Shown in pieces: positions 1 to 12,067 of a stretch of 33,100 nt of DNA. Source of the stretch: Nevskia sp. (GTDB lineage: Bacteria; Pseudomonadota; Gammaproteobacteria; Nevskiales; Nevskiaceae); the NCBI GenBank assembly GCA_016779605.1, contig JADHNH010000036.1:1-33100 (forward strand), written 5' to 3'. The notes beneath the pieces were generated by a model, which was not told the origin of the DNA, ran no database searches, and saw nothing but the letters and a program-made list of their open reading frames with translations. Within the stretch, counting starts at the first letter, position 1. Every line of letters begins with the position of its first letter. Position numbers and translations under genes: made by a program.

Positions 1-1235
<1,235 letters not shown>

Positions 1236-1314
1236 GGATACTCCGATATTTGTTCTTGGTTCACGGCATCAGGCGCTGGAGCGATTTTGGTTCAGGTCCA
1301 ACCATTCTTGGCAT

Positions 1315-1400
1315 TGTCATTACTTCGCGCAGCGAAGAATCCGGCCTCATCGATCGATGAAAGGCAAGGCGCCGGATCCTTCGCTGCGCTCAGGATGACA
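1315..1400. repeat. Imperfect inverted-repeat element between sucA and sucB
   Basis: Two arms, 1327-1345 (GCGCAGCGAAGAATCCGGC) and 1371-1389, are reverse complements over 19 bp with one mismatch. The outermost hexamers TGTCAT (1315) and ATGACA (1400) also pair. The loop holds a perfect 14-bp palindrome, TCATCGATCGATGA (1347-1360). The structure resembles a REP or small MITE-like intergenic element. The arm text (GGATCCTTCGCTGCGCTCAGGATGACA type) looks like a dispersed repeat seen in many high-GC genomes. It could also act as a hairpin that tunes the sucA/sucB transcript ratio. Confidence 0.75.
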
Positions 1401-1448
1401 GAAGCGATGGTACGCATGTCGGTCAAAATGCTCTAAGTGCTCGCGCGC

Positions 1449-4313
<2,865 letters not shown>

Positions 4314-4368
4314 TTCAGCTTCCTTGCCGCCGCGGGCGGCGGGTGTTCCGCTGCGGTGCTGCTTGGGG

Positions 4369-5280
4369 CTACTTGTTGGCGGCCTTGAGGATCTTCTCCG
4401 GGGCGCGCCAGCTGCCGGTGAGCTCGTTCAGGTAATCCTTGAAGCCTTCGGCCAGCTCGGGGTGCTTGAGCGCGTACTCGACGTTCGCCTTGAGGTAGCC
4501 CAGCTTGCTGCCGCAGTCGTAGCGCACGCCTTCGAACTCGTAGGCCAGCACGGTCTGCTCCTGGATCATCATGCTGATGGCATCGGTGAGCTGGATCTCG
4601 CCGCCGGCGCCGCGCTGGGTGCGCTCCAGCAGCTTGAAGATGCGCGGCGTCAGGATGTAGCGGCCGACCACCGCCAGGTTGGACGGCGCGTCCTCCTGCT
4701 TGGGCTTTTCCACGATGCGGCGGATCTCGCCCAGGCCCGGCCCCACCGGCTGCACGTCGACGATGCCGTAGGACGACACCTCGTCCTGCGCCACGCGCTC
4801 GGTGGCGATGACGCTGGTGCCGTACTCCTGGTAGACGCGCTGCATCTGCGCCAGGCAGGGGCGCAGGCGGCCGTCGATAAGGTCGTCGGCGAGGATCACC
4901 GAGAAGTCCTCGTCGCCCACCGCCGGCCAGGCGCACAGCACGGCGTGGCCCAGGCCCAGCGCCTCGGCCTGGCGGATGAAGATGCAGGTGATGCCCGGCG
5001 GCAGGATTTCCTGCACCGTTTCAAGCAGCTTGGTCTTGCCGCGGCTGGACAGCTCGGCTTCCAGCTCGTAGGCCTTGTCGAAGTGGTCCATGATGGAATT
5101 CTTCGAACGGCCGGTGATGAAGATCAGCTCTTCGGCCCCCGCCGAGATCGCCTCCTGCACCGCGTACTGGATCAGCGGCTTGTCGACGATCGGCAGCATT
5201 TCCTTGGCGCTGGCCTTGGTGGCGGGCAGGAAGCGGGTGCCGAGGCCGGCGACGGGGAAAACGGCTTTTCTGATGCGCAT
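4369..5280 (-). CDS. galU: UTP-glucose-1-phosphate uridylyltransferase
   Basis: Makes UDP-glucose from UTP and glucose-1-phosphate for surface polysaccharide and lipopolysaccharide synthesis. The 303-residue protein has the nucleotidyltransferase signature near the N-terminus (FPVAGLGTRFLPATKASAKEML, including the G-x-G-T-R loop). The sugar-phosphate region VEKPKQEDAPSNLAVVGRYIL lies near residue 180, and YDCGSKLGYL near the C-terminus is typical of GalU. The length matches the bacterial GalU family (about 290-305). The ATG at 5280 begins MRIRKAVFPVAG, the usual GalU start. It sits upstream of sucA on the same strand; the pairing has no obvious metabolic logic beyond central carbon use. Confidence 0.96.
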   Translation of the reverse strand: MRIRKAVFPVAGLGTRFLPATKASAKEMLPIVDKPLIQYAVQEAISAGAEELIFITGRSKNSIMDHFDKAYELEAELSSRGKTKLLETVQEILPPGITCIFIRQAEALGLGHAVLCAWPAVGDEDFSVILADDLIDGRLRPCLAQMQRVYQEYGTSVIATERVAQDEVSSYGIVDVQPVGPGLGEIRRIVEKPKQEDAPSNLAVVGRYILTPRIFKLLERTQRGAGGEIQLTDAISMMIQEQTVLAYEFEGVRYDCGSKLGYLKANVEYALKHPELAEGFKDYLNELTGSWRAPEKILKAANK

Positions 5281-5357
5281 CGGATAATCCTCTTCGGCCG
5301 CTGCTGACGGCGCGTTGACGGTGCCAGTTGGGGTCTTGTCTTCCTTGATTCGTGCCG

Positions 5358-5363
5358 ATTTTA
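5358..5363 (-). promoter_or_regulatory. Candidate -10 element upstream of galU
   Basis: The minus strand reads TAAAAT about 80 nt before the galU ATG, in the 134-bp gap after ccmI. This local stretch is markedly richer in A/T than its surroundings. No good -35 box lies at 16-18 bp, so this is only a candidate. Confidence 0.25.
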
Positions 5364-5414
5364 GCTCAGCATATCGTGGGGAATATGTTCTTCATCCTTC
5401 TTTTTTCAAGGTTT

Positions 5415-6698
5415 TCAAGGTACCGCGTGGTCGATGCGCAGCGCCAGCGGCTGGCCCGCCTGCGTGCGTTCCACCTGCAGGCTGCCTTCGAGGTCGCCGC
5501 TTTGGGCCTGCGCGGTGCCGCCGCGGCTGAGCCGGGCGGTGACCAGGTACTTGTCGAATTGCGACAGGCTCAGCGCCGGCGCCATCGCCATGCTGTCGTC
5601 CAGGCGCACTTGCAGCGGCAGGTGCGCGCCCGGCAGGCGCTGCACCGCCAGCGGCATCGGCGGGCCCGCGGCAGCCTTGGCGAAGACGAACAGCACCGCG
5701 TCCGGCGGCGCGCGGCCGGCCAGGGCGTCGTCCACGCTGATGTTGAGGTTCAGCACGGTGCCGACGGCCGCGGCGCCGGAAGCGGCCGCACCCGCGGCGG
5801 TAGCCGGCGCAGCGCCGGCGCCAGCCGAAGCGCCGGGCGCGGGGCCGGCTTCGCCCGCCGCGCCGATCTCCTGCAGGCGCGCCTGCAGCACCTCGCGCAT
5901 CTGCGGCGCCAGGTCCGGGTCGGCGGCGAGCTTTTCCCAGTAGCCGCGCGCCTTGTCGGCGTCGCCGGCCTGGGCGGCGGCGAGCCCCGCGTACCACAGC
6001 GCCTTGCCGTACTTCGGGTCGGCCGCCAGCGCGCGGTCGAACAGCTGCGCCGGCGTGCCCTGCAGGTCGCGGTCGCGGGCGAAGGCCAGGGCCTCGCCCT
6101 GGCCGGCCAGCCACTCCGGGTTGGGGCTCGCGGTGCGTGCGTTGGCTTCGGCATACGCCTTGGCCGACTCGTTGAAGCGCTGCAGGACGAAATAGGAGCG
6201 GCCCAGCATGCCCCAGCCGGTGGCGTCGTCCGGCTGCTGGCGCAGGCGCTCGGCGAGCTTGGCGACCATGCCTTCGACCTGCTGGTCCTGGCCGCGCCCG
6301 GCCGCGATCTGCCGCTGCGCCTGCCAGCCTCCGGCGAGCGCATACCAGCCGCCGGCGAATACCGCCAGCGCCACCGTCAGCACCGCGGCGGGCCACAGCC
6401 GGCGGCCGGCGGCGGCCGGCTCCGCCGCGGCGTCTTCGGCGGTGGACTCCGCCAGCAGGCGCGCGCCCAGCTCGTTCTGCAGCGCCTGCGCATCTTCCGG
6501 CGCCAGCAGGCCGGCCTGCCGCTCCTGGGCGAGCTCGTCGAGGCGGGTGCGGAACGCGGCGACGTTGGCGTTGCGCCGGCGCATGCCGCGCAGGCCGGCG
6601 CCGCCCCACCAGGGCCGCGTGGCGATGGCCGCCACCAGCAGCAGCAGCGCCGCCATCAGCGCCGCCGAGATCACCGTCGGGGAGGCCCAGCCGCTCAT
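5415..6698 (-). CDS. ccmI: Cytochrome c biogenesis protein CcmI (TPR domain)
   Basis: Last gene of the ccm operon. CcmI holds apocytochrome c through a periplasmic TPR domain and presents it to the CcmF/H haem ligase. The 427-residue product has two predicted membrane spans, about residues 9-27 and 97-116. A cytoplasmic loop between them is rich in charged residues (RTRLDELAQERQ). A TPR-like periplasmic part follows (GWGMLGRSYFVLQRFNESAKAYAEA, LFDRALAADPKYGKALWYAGLAA). An Ala/Gly/Pro-rich linker leads to a C-terminal beta-rich domain. The ATG overlaps the ccmH stop by 4 nt (ATGA at 6695-6698), which indicates translational coupling. The fused two-domain form is the one seen in many gammaproteobacteria. 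Confidence 0.9.
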   Translation of the reverse strand: MSGWASPTVISAALMAALLLLVAAIATRPWWGGAGLRGMRRRNANVAAFRTRLDELAQERQAGLLAPEDAQALQNELGARLLAESTAEDAAAEPAAAGRRLWPAAVLTVALAVFAGGWYALAGGWQAQRQIAAGRGQDQQVEGMVAKLAERLRQQPDDATGWGMLGRSYFVLQRFNESAKAYAEANARTASPNPEWLAGQGEALAFARDRDLQGTPAQLFDRALAADPKYGKALWYAGLAAAQAGDADKARGYWEKLAADPDLAPQMREVLQARLQEIGAAGEAGPAPGASAGAGAAPATAAGAAASGAAAVGTVLNLNISVDDALAGRAPPDAVLFVFAKAAAGPPMPLAVQRLPGAHLPLQVRLDDSMAMAPALSLSQFDKYLVTARLSRGGTAQAQSGDLEGSLQVERTQAGQPLALRIDHAVP

Positions 6699-7174
6699 TT
6701 CGCCTCGTCCAGGATCTTGCGCAGCGCCTCGGCATCCGGCACCGGCGGCGGCGCGGCCGACCGGCGCGCGCGCCGCACCAGCGCCAGCACCATCGCCAGG
6801 CCCGCCAGCGCCAGCAGGAACGGCCCGGCCCACAGCAGCGCGGTGCGCGCCGACAGGCTCGGCCGGTACAGCACGAACTCGCCGTAGCGGTCGGTGAGGA
6901 ACTTCTTCACGTCCTCGTCGCTGGCGCCCTTGGCGTACAGGCCGCGGATCTCGTAGCGCAGGTCGGCCGCCAGTGAAGCCTGCGAGTCGGCCAGCGACTC
7001 GTTCTGGCACACCAGGCAGCGCAGCTCCGGCAGCAGCGCGCGGTAACGCGCCTCCTGCTGCGCGTCGAGCACGATCGGCGGCTTGGCCGACTCGACCTGC
7101 GCCGCGATGTGAAACGTGGGGACCAGCAGCGCCGCGCACAGCAGGAAGCGCACGGCAAACCGCGCGGAAGGCAT
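6695..7174 (-). CDS. ccmH: Cytochrome c maturation thioreductase CcmH
   Basis: Periplasmic membrane-anchored thiol-disulfide protein that keeps the apocytochrome CXXCH cysteines reduced for haem attachment. The 159-residue protein starts with a signal peptide (FLLCAALLVPTFHIAAQ). It carries the family motif LRCLVCQNES with Cys53 and Cys56, and ends with one membrane span (about 108-128, LLWAGPFLLALAGLAMVLALV). The ATG overlaps the ccmG stop by 1 nt (TGATG). The G-rich AGGGGGG just upstream, inside the ccmG end, would serve as its ribosome site. The start of ccmH lies only 17 bp from a GGGAATC array. Confidence 0.95.
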   Translation of the reverse strand: MPSARFAVRFLLCAALLVPTFHIAAQVESAKPPIVLDAQQEARYRALLPELRCLVCQNESLADSQASLAADLRYEIRGLYAKGASDEDVKKFLTDRYGEFVLYRPSLSARTALLWAGPFLLALAGLAMVLALVRRARRSAAPPPVPDAEALRKILDEAK

Positions 7175-7722
7175 CAAGGCTGCCCCCCTCGATTCCCGTT
7201 TCCCGATTCCCGATTCCCGATCAAGGGCATGATGTTGTGTTCGAACGCCTGCTGCGTCATCGGCCCGATCTGCTTGTAGACGATGGTGCCCGCGGCGTCG
7301 AGCACGAAGGTCTCCGGCACGCCGTACACGCCCCAGTCGATGCCGGTGCGGCCGTCGGCGTCGGCCAGCACGCTTGCATACGGATTGCCGTGGCGGCCCA
7401 GCCAGGCGTGCACGTCGTCGGCCGCGTCCTTGTAGTCCACGCCCACCAGCCGCACGCGGCCGCTGCGCGCCAGCTCCATCAGGTAGGGGTGCTCGTCCTG
7501 ACAGCCGGCGCACCAGCTGGCGAAGAAGTTCACCAGCACCGGCGCGCCGCGCAGGTCGGCGGTGCGCATGCGCGGCGGCGTGCCGTCGAGCGTCGGCAGG
7601 TCGAAGGCCGGCGCCGGCTTGCTGACCAGCGGGCTGGGCACCAGGCGCGGGTCGCGCTGCAGGCCCACCATGAACAGCACCAGCAGGCCGGCAAGGACGG
7701 CGATGGGGATGGCGTAGCGCAT
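7174..7722 (-). CDS. ccmG: Thiol:disulfide interchange protein CcmG/DsbE
   Basis: Membrane-anchored periplasmic thioredoxin-fold protein that reduces CcmH or apocytochrome c. It has an N-terminal anchor (about 4-20), then the thioredoxin domain with FFASWCAGC (active-site Cys71 and Cys74), a cis-Pro loop (VYGVPETFVLD), and 182 residues in total. The active-site spacer is Ala-Gly, where many CcmG proteins have Pro-Thr or Val-Thr. The last 15 residues (IGNRESGNGNRGGQP) are encoded almost wholly by a GGGAATC repeat array, so the natural C-terminus has been replaced or extended by repeat DNA. The thioredoxin core is complete, so the protein is probably functional. The stop overlaps the ccmH start. 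Confidence 0.95.
   Translation of the reverse strand: MRYAIPIAVLAGLLVLFMVGLQRDPRLVPSPLVSKPAPAFDLPTLDGTPPRMRTADLRGAPVLVNFFASWCAGCQDEHPYLMELARSGRVRLVGVDYKDAADDVHAWLGRHGNPYASVLADADGRTGIDWGVYGVPETFVLDAAGTIVYKQIGPMTQQAFEHNIMPLIGNRESGNGNRGGQP
7191..7218. repeat. Array of four GGGAATC-type heptamers inside the 3' end of ccmG
   Basis: On the plus strand it reads GATTCCC, GTTTCCC, GATTCCC, GATTCCC, four tandem 7-bp units with one unit degenerate. It lies in the coding region and encodes the GNRESGNGNR tail of CcmG. The same heptamer recurs at 7731, 7856, 14349 and 14428. Confidence 0.9.
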
Positions 7723-7730
7723 CAGAAGCC

Positions 7731-7876
7731 GGGAATCGGGAATCGGGAATCGGGAATCGTCAAAAGCGCTGGCGACGGCTGCGGCAATGCCAGGGCGCCG
7801 GCCGCACGGCGGCTGAAGGCAAGCGAAGCTGGCGAACGGGATTTCAACAAATCCCGATTCACGATTCCCGATTCCC
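7731..7876. repeat. Inverted pair of GGGAATC heptamer arrays between ccmG and ccmF
   Basis: Four perfect GGGAATC units (7731-7758) are followed by about 97 bp of spacer. Then come three reverse-oriented units (GATTCAC, GATTCCC, GATTCCC; 7856-7876). The arrays can pair as a long hairpin. The element fills the 159-bp gap between the ccmF stop (7882) and the ccmG start (7722), in an operon whose neighbouring genes otherwise overlap by 1-4 nt, so it looks inserted. No gene is seen in the spacer. Confidence 0.88.
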
Positions 7877-7881
7877 GGCCT

Positions 7882-9858
7882 TTACGCAAGCGCCGCCTCC
7901 GACGCCTGCGCGGCACTGCGCTCGGCGGCGCGGGCCAGGCGGTAGCGGCGGTCGCTGGCGGCCAGGCCGCCGCCCAGGAACATGAGCACGCCGCCGCCCC
8001 AGATCAGCCGCACCATCGGCTTGACGTAGACGCGCAGGCTCCAGCTGCCGTCCTCGTAGCCCTCGCCCAGCGAGACGTAAAGGTCGCGCATCAGGCCGGC
8101 GTCGATCGAGGACTGCGTCATCACCGTGCCCTGCGAGGGGAACTGGCGCTTTTCCGGGTACAGCGTGGTGACCAGGCTGCCGCCGCGCTCGACGGTGACG
8201 GTGCCGCGCTGGGCCAGGTAGTTGGGGCCCTGGGTTTCCTTTTCGTCGCGGAAGGTGAAGGTGTAGCCGCCGAGGTCCGCGCCGGCGTTCGGTGCCAGCC
8301 GCACGTCCTTTTCCGCGCCGAAGCTGACCACGTAGCTCACCCCCAGCGCCCACACGCCCAGGCCGACGTGCGCCAGGGTCATGCCCCAGACCGCGCGCGG
8401 CACGCCGGCGATGCCGGCCGCCAGCGAAGGCTTGCTGCGCACGCGCTTCCACACGTCCTGCACGGCGGCGAACACGGTCCAGGCCGCCAGCAGCGAGCCG
8501 GCCACCGCGAAGGCCGGCAGCCGGCCGTAGGTGGCCAGCGGCAGCAGCACCGCGGCGACCACGGCGGCGGCGGCGGGGATGCGCAGGCGCCGCCAGGCCG
8601 GCGCCGCTTCGCCGCGCTTCCACGGCACCACCGCGGCCAGCCCCACCAGCAGCAGCAGCGGCACGATCAGCGGCAGGAACACCGCGTTGAAGTACGGCGG
8701 CCCCACCGACAGCTTGCCCAGGCCCAGCGCGTCGAGCACCAGCGGGTACAAAGTTCCGAGCAGCACGCCGCCGGCGGCCGCCAGCAGGAACACGTTGTTG
8801 AACAGCAGCAGGCCTTCGCGCGAGAACAGCTTGAGCTCGGCGCTGGTGGCGAGCCGCGGCGCTCGCCAGGCGTACAGGCCCAGGGCGCCGCCGACCACCA
8901 CCGCCATGAAGCCGAGGATGAACTCGCCGCGCGAGGGGTCGGTGGCGAAGGCGTGCACCGACACCAGCACGCCCGAGCGCACCAGGAAGGTGCCCAGCAG
9001 CGACAGCGAGAACGCCAGGATCGCCAGCAGCACGGTCCAGCCCTTGAGCAGGCCGCGCTTCTCGGTGACCGCCAGCGAGTGGATCAGCGCGGTACCGGCC
9101 AGCCAGGGCATGAACGAAGCGTTTTCCACCGGGTCCCAGAACCACCAGCCGCCCCAGCCAAGCTCCTTGTAGGCCCACCACGAGCCGAGCGTGATGCCCA
9201 TGGTGAGGAACATCCAGGCGGTGGTGGTCCAGGGCCGCGTCCAGCGCGCCCAGGCGGCGTCGAGCCGGCCGGTGATGAGCGCGGCGATGGCGAAGGCAAA
9301 CGCCACCGAGAAGCCGACGTAGCCCATGTAGAGCATCGGCGGGTGGATGGCCAGGCCCGGGTCCTGCAGGATCGGGTTCAGGTCGCGGCCCTCCTCCGGC
9401 ACCGGCACCAGCCGCGTGAACGGGTTGGAGGTGAGCAGGATGAACAGGTAGAAGCCCACGCTGACCGCGCCCAGCGCGGACAGCACCAGCGCGCTCATGT
9501 CCGCCGGCAGGCGCCGGTTGAATATAGACACGGCCAGCGTCCAGCCCGCCAGGATGGTCACCCACAGCAGCAGCGAACCCTCGTGGGCGCCCCACACCGC
9601 CGAGATGCGGTAGATCAGCGGCAGCAGCGAGTGGTCGTTCTGCGCCACGTAGGCGACCGAGAAATCCTTGGTGACGAAGGCGTAGGTCAGGCAGCCGTAG
9701 GCCACCGCCACGCAGACGAACTGGCCGTGCGCGGCGGATGTTGCGAAGCCGAGCAGGCGCGCGTCGCGGCGGCGCCAGCCGATCAGCGGCAGGCTGGCCT
9801 GCAGCAGCGCGACCGCCAGCGCGAGGATCAGGGCGAAATGGCCGAATTCGGGGATCAT
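7882..9858 (-). CDS. ccmF: Haem lyase subunit CcmF
   Basis: Large polytopic membrane protein that, with CcmH/I, ligates haem from holo-CcmE to apocytochrome c. The 658-residue length matches the family (about 640-670). There are many hydrophobic spans from the N-terminus (MIPEFGHFALILALAVALLQA) onwards. The periplasmic haem-handling WWD motif appears as WGGWWFWDPVENASF at about 225-240. A conserved AHEGSLLLWV block lies near residue 92, and the large C-terminal periplasmic loop is present before the final span. The ATG overlaps the ccmE stop by 1 nt (TGATG). The C-terminus ends just before a repeat element but is not visibly altered by it. Confidence 0.97.
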   Translation of the reverse strand: MIPEFGHFALILALAVALLQASLPLIGWRRRDARLLGFATSAAHGQFVCVAVAYGCLTYAFVTKDFSVAYVAQNDHSLLPLIYRISAVWGAHEGSLLLWVTILAGWTLAVSIFNRRLPADMSALVLSALGAVSVGFYLFILLTSNPFTRLVPVPEEGRDLNPILQDPGLAIHPPMLYMGYVGFSVAFAFAIAALITGRLDAAWARWTRPWTTTAWMFLTMGITLGSWWAYKELGWGGWWFWDPVENASFMPWLAGTALIHSLAVTEKRGLLKGWTVLLAILAFSLSLLGTFLVRSGVLVSVHAFATDPSRGEFILGFMAVVVGGALGLYAWRAPRLATSAELKLFSREGLLLFNNVFLLAAAGGVLLGTLYPLVLDALGLGKLSVGPPYFNAVFLPLIVPLLLLVGLAAVVPWKRGEAAPAWRRLRIPAAAAVVAAVLLPLATYGRLPAFAVAGSLLAAWTVFAAVQDVWKRVRSKPSLAAGIAGVPRAVWGMTLAHVGLGVWALGVSYVVSFGAEKDVRLAPNAGADLGGYTFTFRDEKETQGPNYLAQRGTVTVERGGSLVTTLYPEKRQFPSQGTVMTQSSIDAGLMRDLYVSLGEGYEDGSWSLRVYVKPMVRLIWGGGVLMFLGGGLAASDRRYRLARAAERSAAQASEAALA

Positions 9859-10337
9859 CAGCTGGGCGCCGTCACCGACTTGAACGGCGCGCAGGAGTGC
9901 TTGCCGTCGACATTGCCCACCGCCTTGGCGACATTGGGCGGCATGTAGTTCTCGTCGTGCTTGGCCAGTATCGTGCTGGCGACGAACACCTGGCCGGCCT
10001 CCATGTGGCCGGTGGCGACGACGCCCTGGCCCTCGCGGAACAGGTCCGGCAGCACGCCGTCGTAGCGCACCGGCACGGCGTTCTTGCAGTCGCTCATGAC
10101 GAACTCGATCTTCAGTCCCTCGCCGTGCTTGAGGCTGCCCCTTTCCACCAGGCCGCCGAGCTGCAGCGCGGCACCGGCCGGCAGCGTGCCCGACAGCAGG
10201 TCCGACGGCGTGTAGAAATACATCATGTTCTTGCGGAAAGCGGTGACGCCCAGCGCCGCGGCCAGGCTCACGCCCGTCACCAGGGCGGCCACCGCAACCA
10301 TGCGCTTCTGCCGCTTCGTCAGGCCGGGTCTGGACAT
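9858..10337 (-). CDS. ccmE: Haem chaperone CcmE
   Basis: Periplasmic haem chaperone that receives haem from CcmC and binds it covalently through a His. The 159-residue protein has one N-terminal anchor (about 14-31) and an OB-fold domain. The signature LAKHDENYMPP gives haem-binding His127 and Tyr131. An extra LPAGAALQLGGLVERGSL block is typical of the family. The start overlaps the stop of ccmD by 1 nt and its stop overlaps the ccmF start. Confidence 0.96.
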   Translation of the reverse strand: MSRPGLTKRQKRMVAVAALVTGVSLAAALGVTAFRKNMMYFYTPSDLLSGTLPAGAALQLGGLVERGSLKHGEGLKIEFVMSDCKNAVPVRYDGVLPDLFREGQGVVATGHMEAGQVFVASTILAKHDENYMPPNVAKAVGNVDGKHSCAPFKSVTAPS

Positions 10338-10486
10338 TATTGTTCCTCGCTGTCCGATTCGGCGCCTGCGGATAGCAGCCGCTTCAAGTCGTTGCGGCGC
10401 AGGCGCGGCGCGAACGCGTTCCAAACCAGCACCAGCGCGGTCAGCGCGTAGCTGCCCCAGATGAAAACGGCGTATTTCGGATTCAT
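10337..10486 (-). CDS. ccmD: Haem exporter accessory protein CcmD
   Basis: 49-residue single-span protein that helps release holo-CcmE from the CcmABC complex. It has the family pattern: short N-terminus, one hydrophobic segment with conserved aromatic residues (YAVFIWGSYALTALVLVWN), then a basic stretch (PRLRRNDLKRLL). The ATG overlaps the ccmC stop by 4 nt (ATGA) and the TAA overlaps the ccmE start. Identification rests as much on position between ccmC and ccmE as on sequence. Confidence 0.92.
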   Translation of the reverse strand: MNPKYAVFIWGSYALTALVLVWNAFAPRLRRNDLKRLLSAGAESDSEEQ

Positions 10487-11226
10487 GCCGCCACCCGTTC
10501 CTGCGCCCAGCGGGTGTTGCGTTCGCGCCAGAGCACTTCGTTCTGCATGCGCCGCAGCCACACCGCACCGAAGAAAAGGTAGAAACCGGCCAGGCTCACC
10601 AGCAGCGGCCACAGCATGTCGCCGCTGATTTTCGGGTTGCGCATGCCTTCGAAGCTCAGCAGGGTCGATCCCTGGTGCAGGGAGTTCCACCATTCGACCG
10701 ACTTCTTGTTGATGTAGACGAACACCACCCCGATCAGCGCCAGCCAGGCGCTGGCCCGCGCCCCGGCCCGGGGATCGGCATACGCGCGGTTGAGCCCGAG
10801 CACGCCCAGGTACTGGAACAGCAGCAGCAGCTCCAGGGTGAGCCGCACGTCCCACACCCAGTAGGCCCCCCACATCGGCTTGCCCCACAGCATGCCGGTG
10901 ACCAGGGCCAGCGCGGTGAAGCTGGCGCCCACCGGCGCCGCCGCCACCAGGGCCACCTCGGCAAGCTTCATGCGCCAGATCAGGGCGACGGCGGCGGCCA
11001 GGGCCATCGCCACGTAGATGCTCATCGACAGGGCGGCGGCGGGGACATGCACATAGATGATGCGGAACGCGTCGCCCTGCTGGTAATCCGGCGGCGCGAC
11101 GAACAGGCCGCCGTAGACCCCGGCGCCGACCAGCAGCACCCCGGCCGCAAACAGCCACGGCGCCAGCGACTCGGCAAAACGGTAAAAGGTCGGCGGTGAG
11201 GCGAGCTGGTGAAACCAGGTCCACAT
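10483..11226 (-). CDS. ccmC: Haem exporter membrane protein CcmC
   Basis: Polytopic inner-membrane protein that transfers haem to CcmE. The 247-residue protein carries the WWD motif WGAYWVWDVRL at about 119-129, plus the flanking His60 (IIYVHVPAA) expected of a haem axial ligand. There are about six hydrophobic spans. The ATG at 11226 (MWTWFHQLASPP) matches family N-termini; the longer frame would need a TTG start. It is separated from ccmB by a 172-bp gap containing a repeat element, unlike the overlapping genes downstream. Confidence 0.96.
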   Translation of the reverse strand: MWTWFHQLASPPTFYRFAESLAPWLFAAGVLLVGAGVYGGLFVAPPDYQQGDAFRIIYVHVPAAALSMSIYVAMALAAAVALIWRMKLAEVALVAAAPVGASFTALALVTGMLWGKPMWGAYWVWDVRLTLELLLLFQYLGVLGLNRAYADPRAGARASAWLALIGVVFVYINKKSVEWWNSLHQGSTLLSFEGMRNPKISGDMLWPLLVSLAGFYLFFGAVWLRRMQNEVLWRERNTRWAQERVAA

Positions 11227-11255
11227 AGATGGTGTTGTCGTCAAAAGTCACTTTT

Positions 11256-11380
11256 GCCTCTCCCTCCGGGAGAGGCCGCGCCGCAGGCGCGGGTGAGGGG
11301 CCGCCGGATCGACGAGGTGCGCACTTTACGAACACGCCGCGCCCCTCACCCCACCCCCTCCCCCGGAGGGCGGGGGGCAG
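11256..11380. repeat. Composite inverted-repeat element between ccmB and ccmC
   Basis: A perfect 9-bp stem GCCTCTCCC/GGGAGAGGC with a 3-nt loop lies at 11256-11276. The decamer GGGTGAGGGG (11291-11300) is matched by its exact reverse complement at 11342-11351. A G/C-rich stem CCCCCTCC...GGGGGG follows at about 11354-11377. The CTCTCCC...GGGTGAGGG / CCCTCACCC pattern resembles dispersed intergenic repeats of gammaproteobacteria. It fills most of the gap between the ccmC start and the ccmB stop. Confidence 0.7.
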
Positions 11381-11398
11381 GTACCCGGGAATTATCGC

Positions 11399-12067
11399 TC
11401 ATTCGACCGCATTCCGGAGCGCGCCGGCAGCGGCGAAAGGCAGCACGGTCACCGTCAGCACCAGCAGCGCGCCCAGGAAGTACAGCGGCGCGGCGTAAGG
11501 CAGCCCGGCCGCGGCGGCGCGCACCGCCCCGCCGCCGAAGATCACTGCCGGCGTCATCAGCGGCAGGACCAGGATGGGCAGCAGGATGCCGGCGCGCTGC
11601 GTGCCGACGATGAGCGCGGCGGCAAAGCCGCCGGTGAACATCAAGGTCGGCGTCCCCAGCAGCAGGCTCAGCGTCAGCACCTGCAGCGGCAAGCCCTCCA
11701 GCCCGAGCGCCGCGCCCAGCAGCGGGGCTGCGACGACCAGCGGCAGGGCGGTCAGCAACCAGTGCGCGGCGAACTTCGCCGCCACCAGCAGCGGCGCCGG
11801 GGCGTCCGCCAGCAGCAGCTGCTCCAGCGTGCCGTCCTCCAGGTCGCCGCGGAACATGCGCTCCACCGCCAGCAACGCCGCCAGCAGCGCGCCGACCCAG
11901 ACGATGGCCGGCGCAAATACCTTCAGCGCCGGATTCAGCGCCTCGATGCCCAGCGGAAACAGCAGCGCGACGATGCCGTAGAACACCAGCGGCTGCGCCC
12001 ACTCGGCCGGCCGGCGCGCCGCCAGCAGCAGCTCGCGCCGGAACACCGCCAGCGCCGGCCCGATCAC
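11399..12067 (-). CDS. ccmB: Haem exporter permease CcmB
   Basis: Membrane subunit of the CcmABCD ABC-type complex. The 222-residue protein has about six hydrophobic spans. Conserved blocks include FRRELLLAARRPAEWAQPLVFYGIVALLFPLG at the N-terminus, ERMFRGDLEDGTLEQLLL near residue 72, and PLYFLGALLVLTVTVLPFAAAGALR at the C-terminus. The start is taken as GTG at 12067, which gives the 4-nt GTGA overlap with the ccmA stop and places the conserved N-terminal block at the right distance. No in-frame ATG is suitably placed. Confidence 0.94.
   Translation of the reverse strand: MIGPALAVFRRELLLAARRPAEWAQPLVFYGIVALLFPLGIEALNPALKVFAPAIVWVGALLAALLAVERMFRGDLEDGTLEQLLLADAPAPLLVAAKFAAHWLLTALPLVVAAPLLGAALGLEGLPLQVLTLSLLLGTPTLMFTGGFAAALIVGTQRAGILLPILVLPLMTPAVIFGGGAVRAAAAGLPYAAPLYFLGALLVLTVTVLPFAAAGALRNAVE

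Noticed and set aside
7722-7916. 64-residue minus-strand frame between ccmF and ccmG
   Set aside because: Its two ends are translations of the GGGAATC arrays, and it has no start context or conserved features.
6973-9948. 991-residue open frame on the plus strand across ccmF, ccmG and ccmH
   Set aside because: It is antisense to three well-supported ccm genes and has a low-complexity composition (His, Gln, Arg, Ala).
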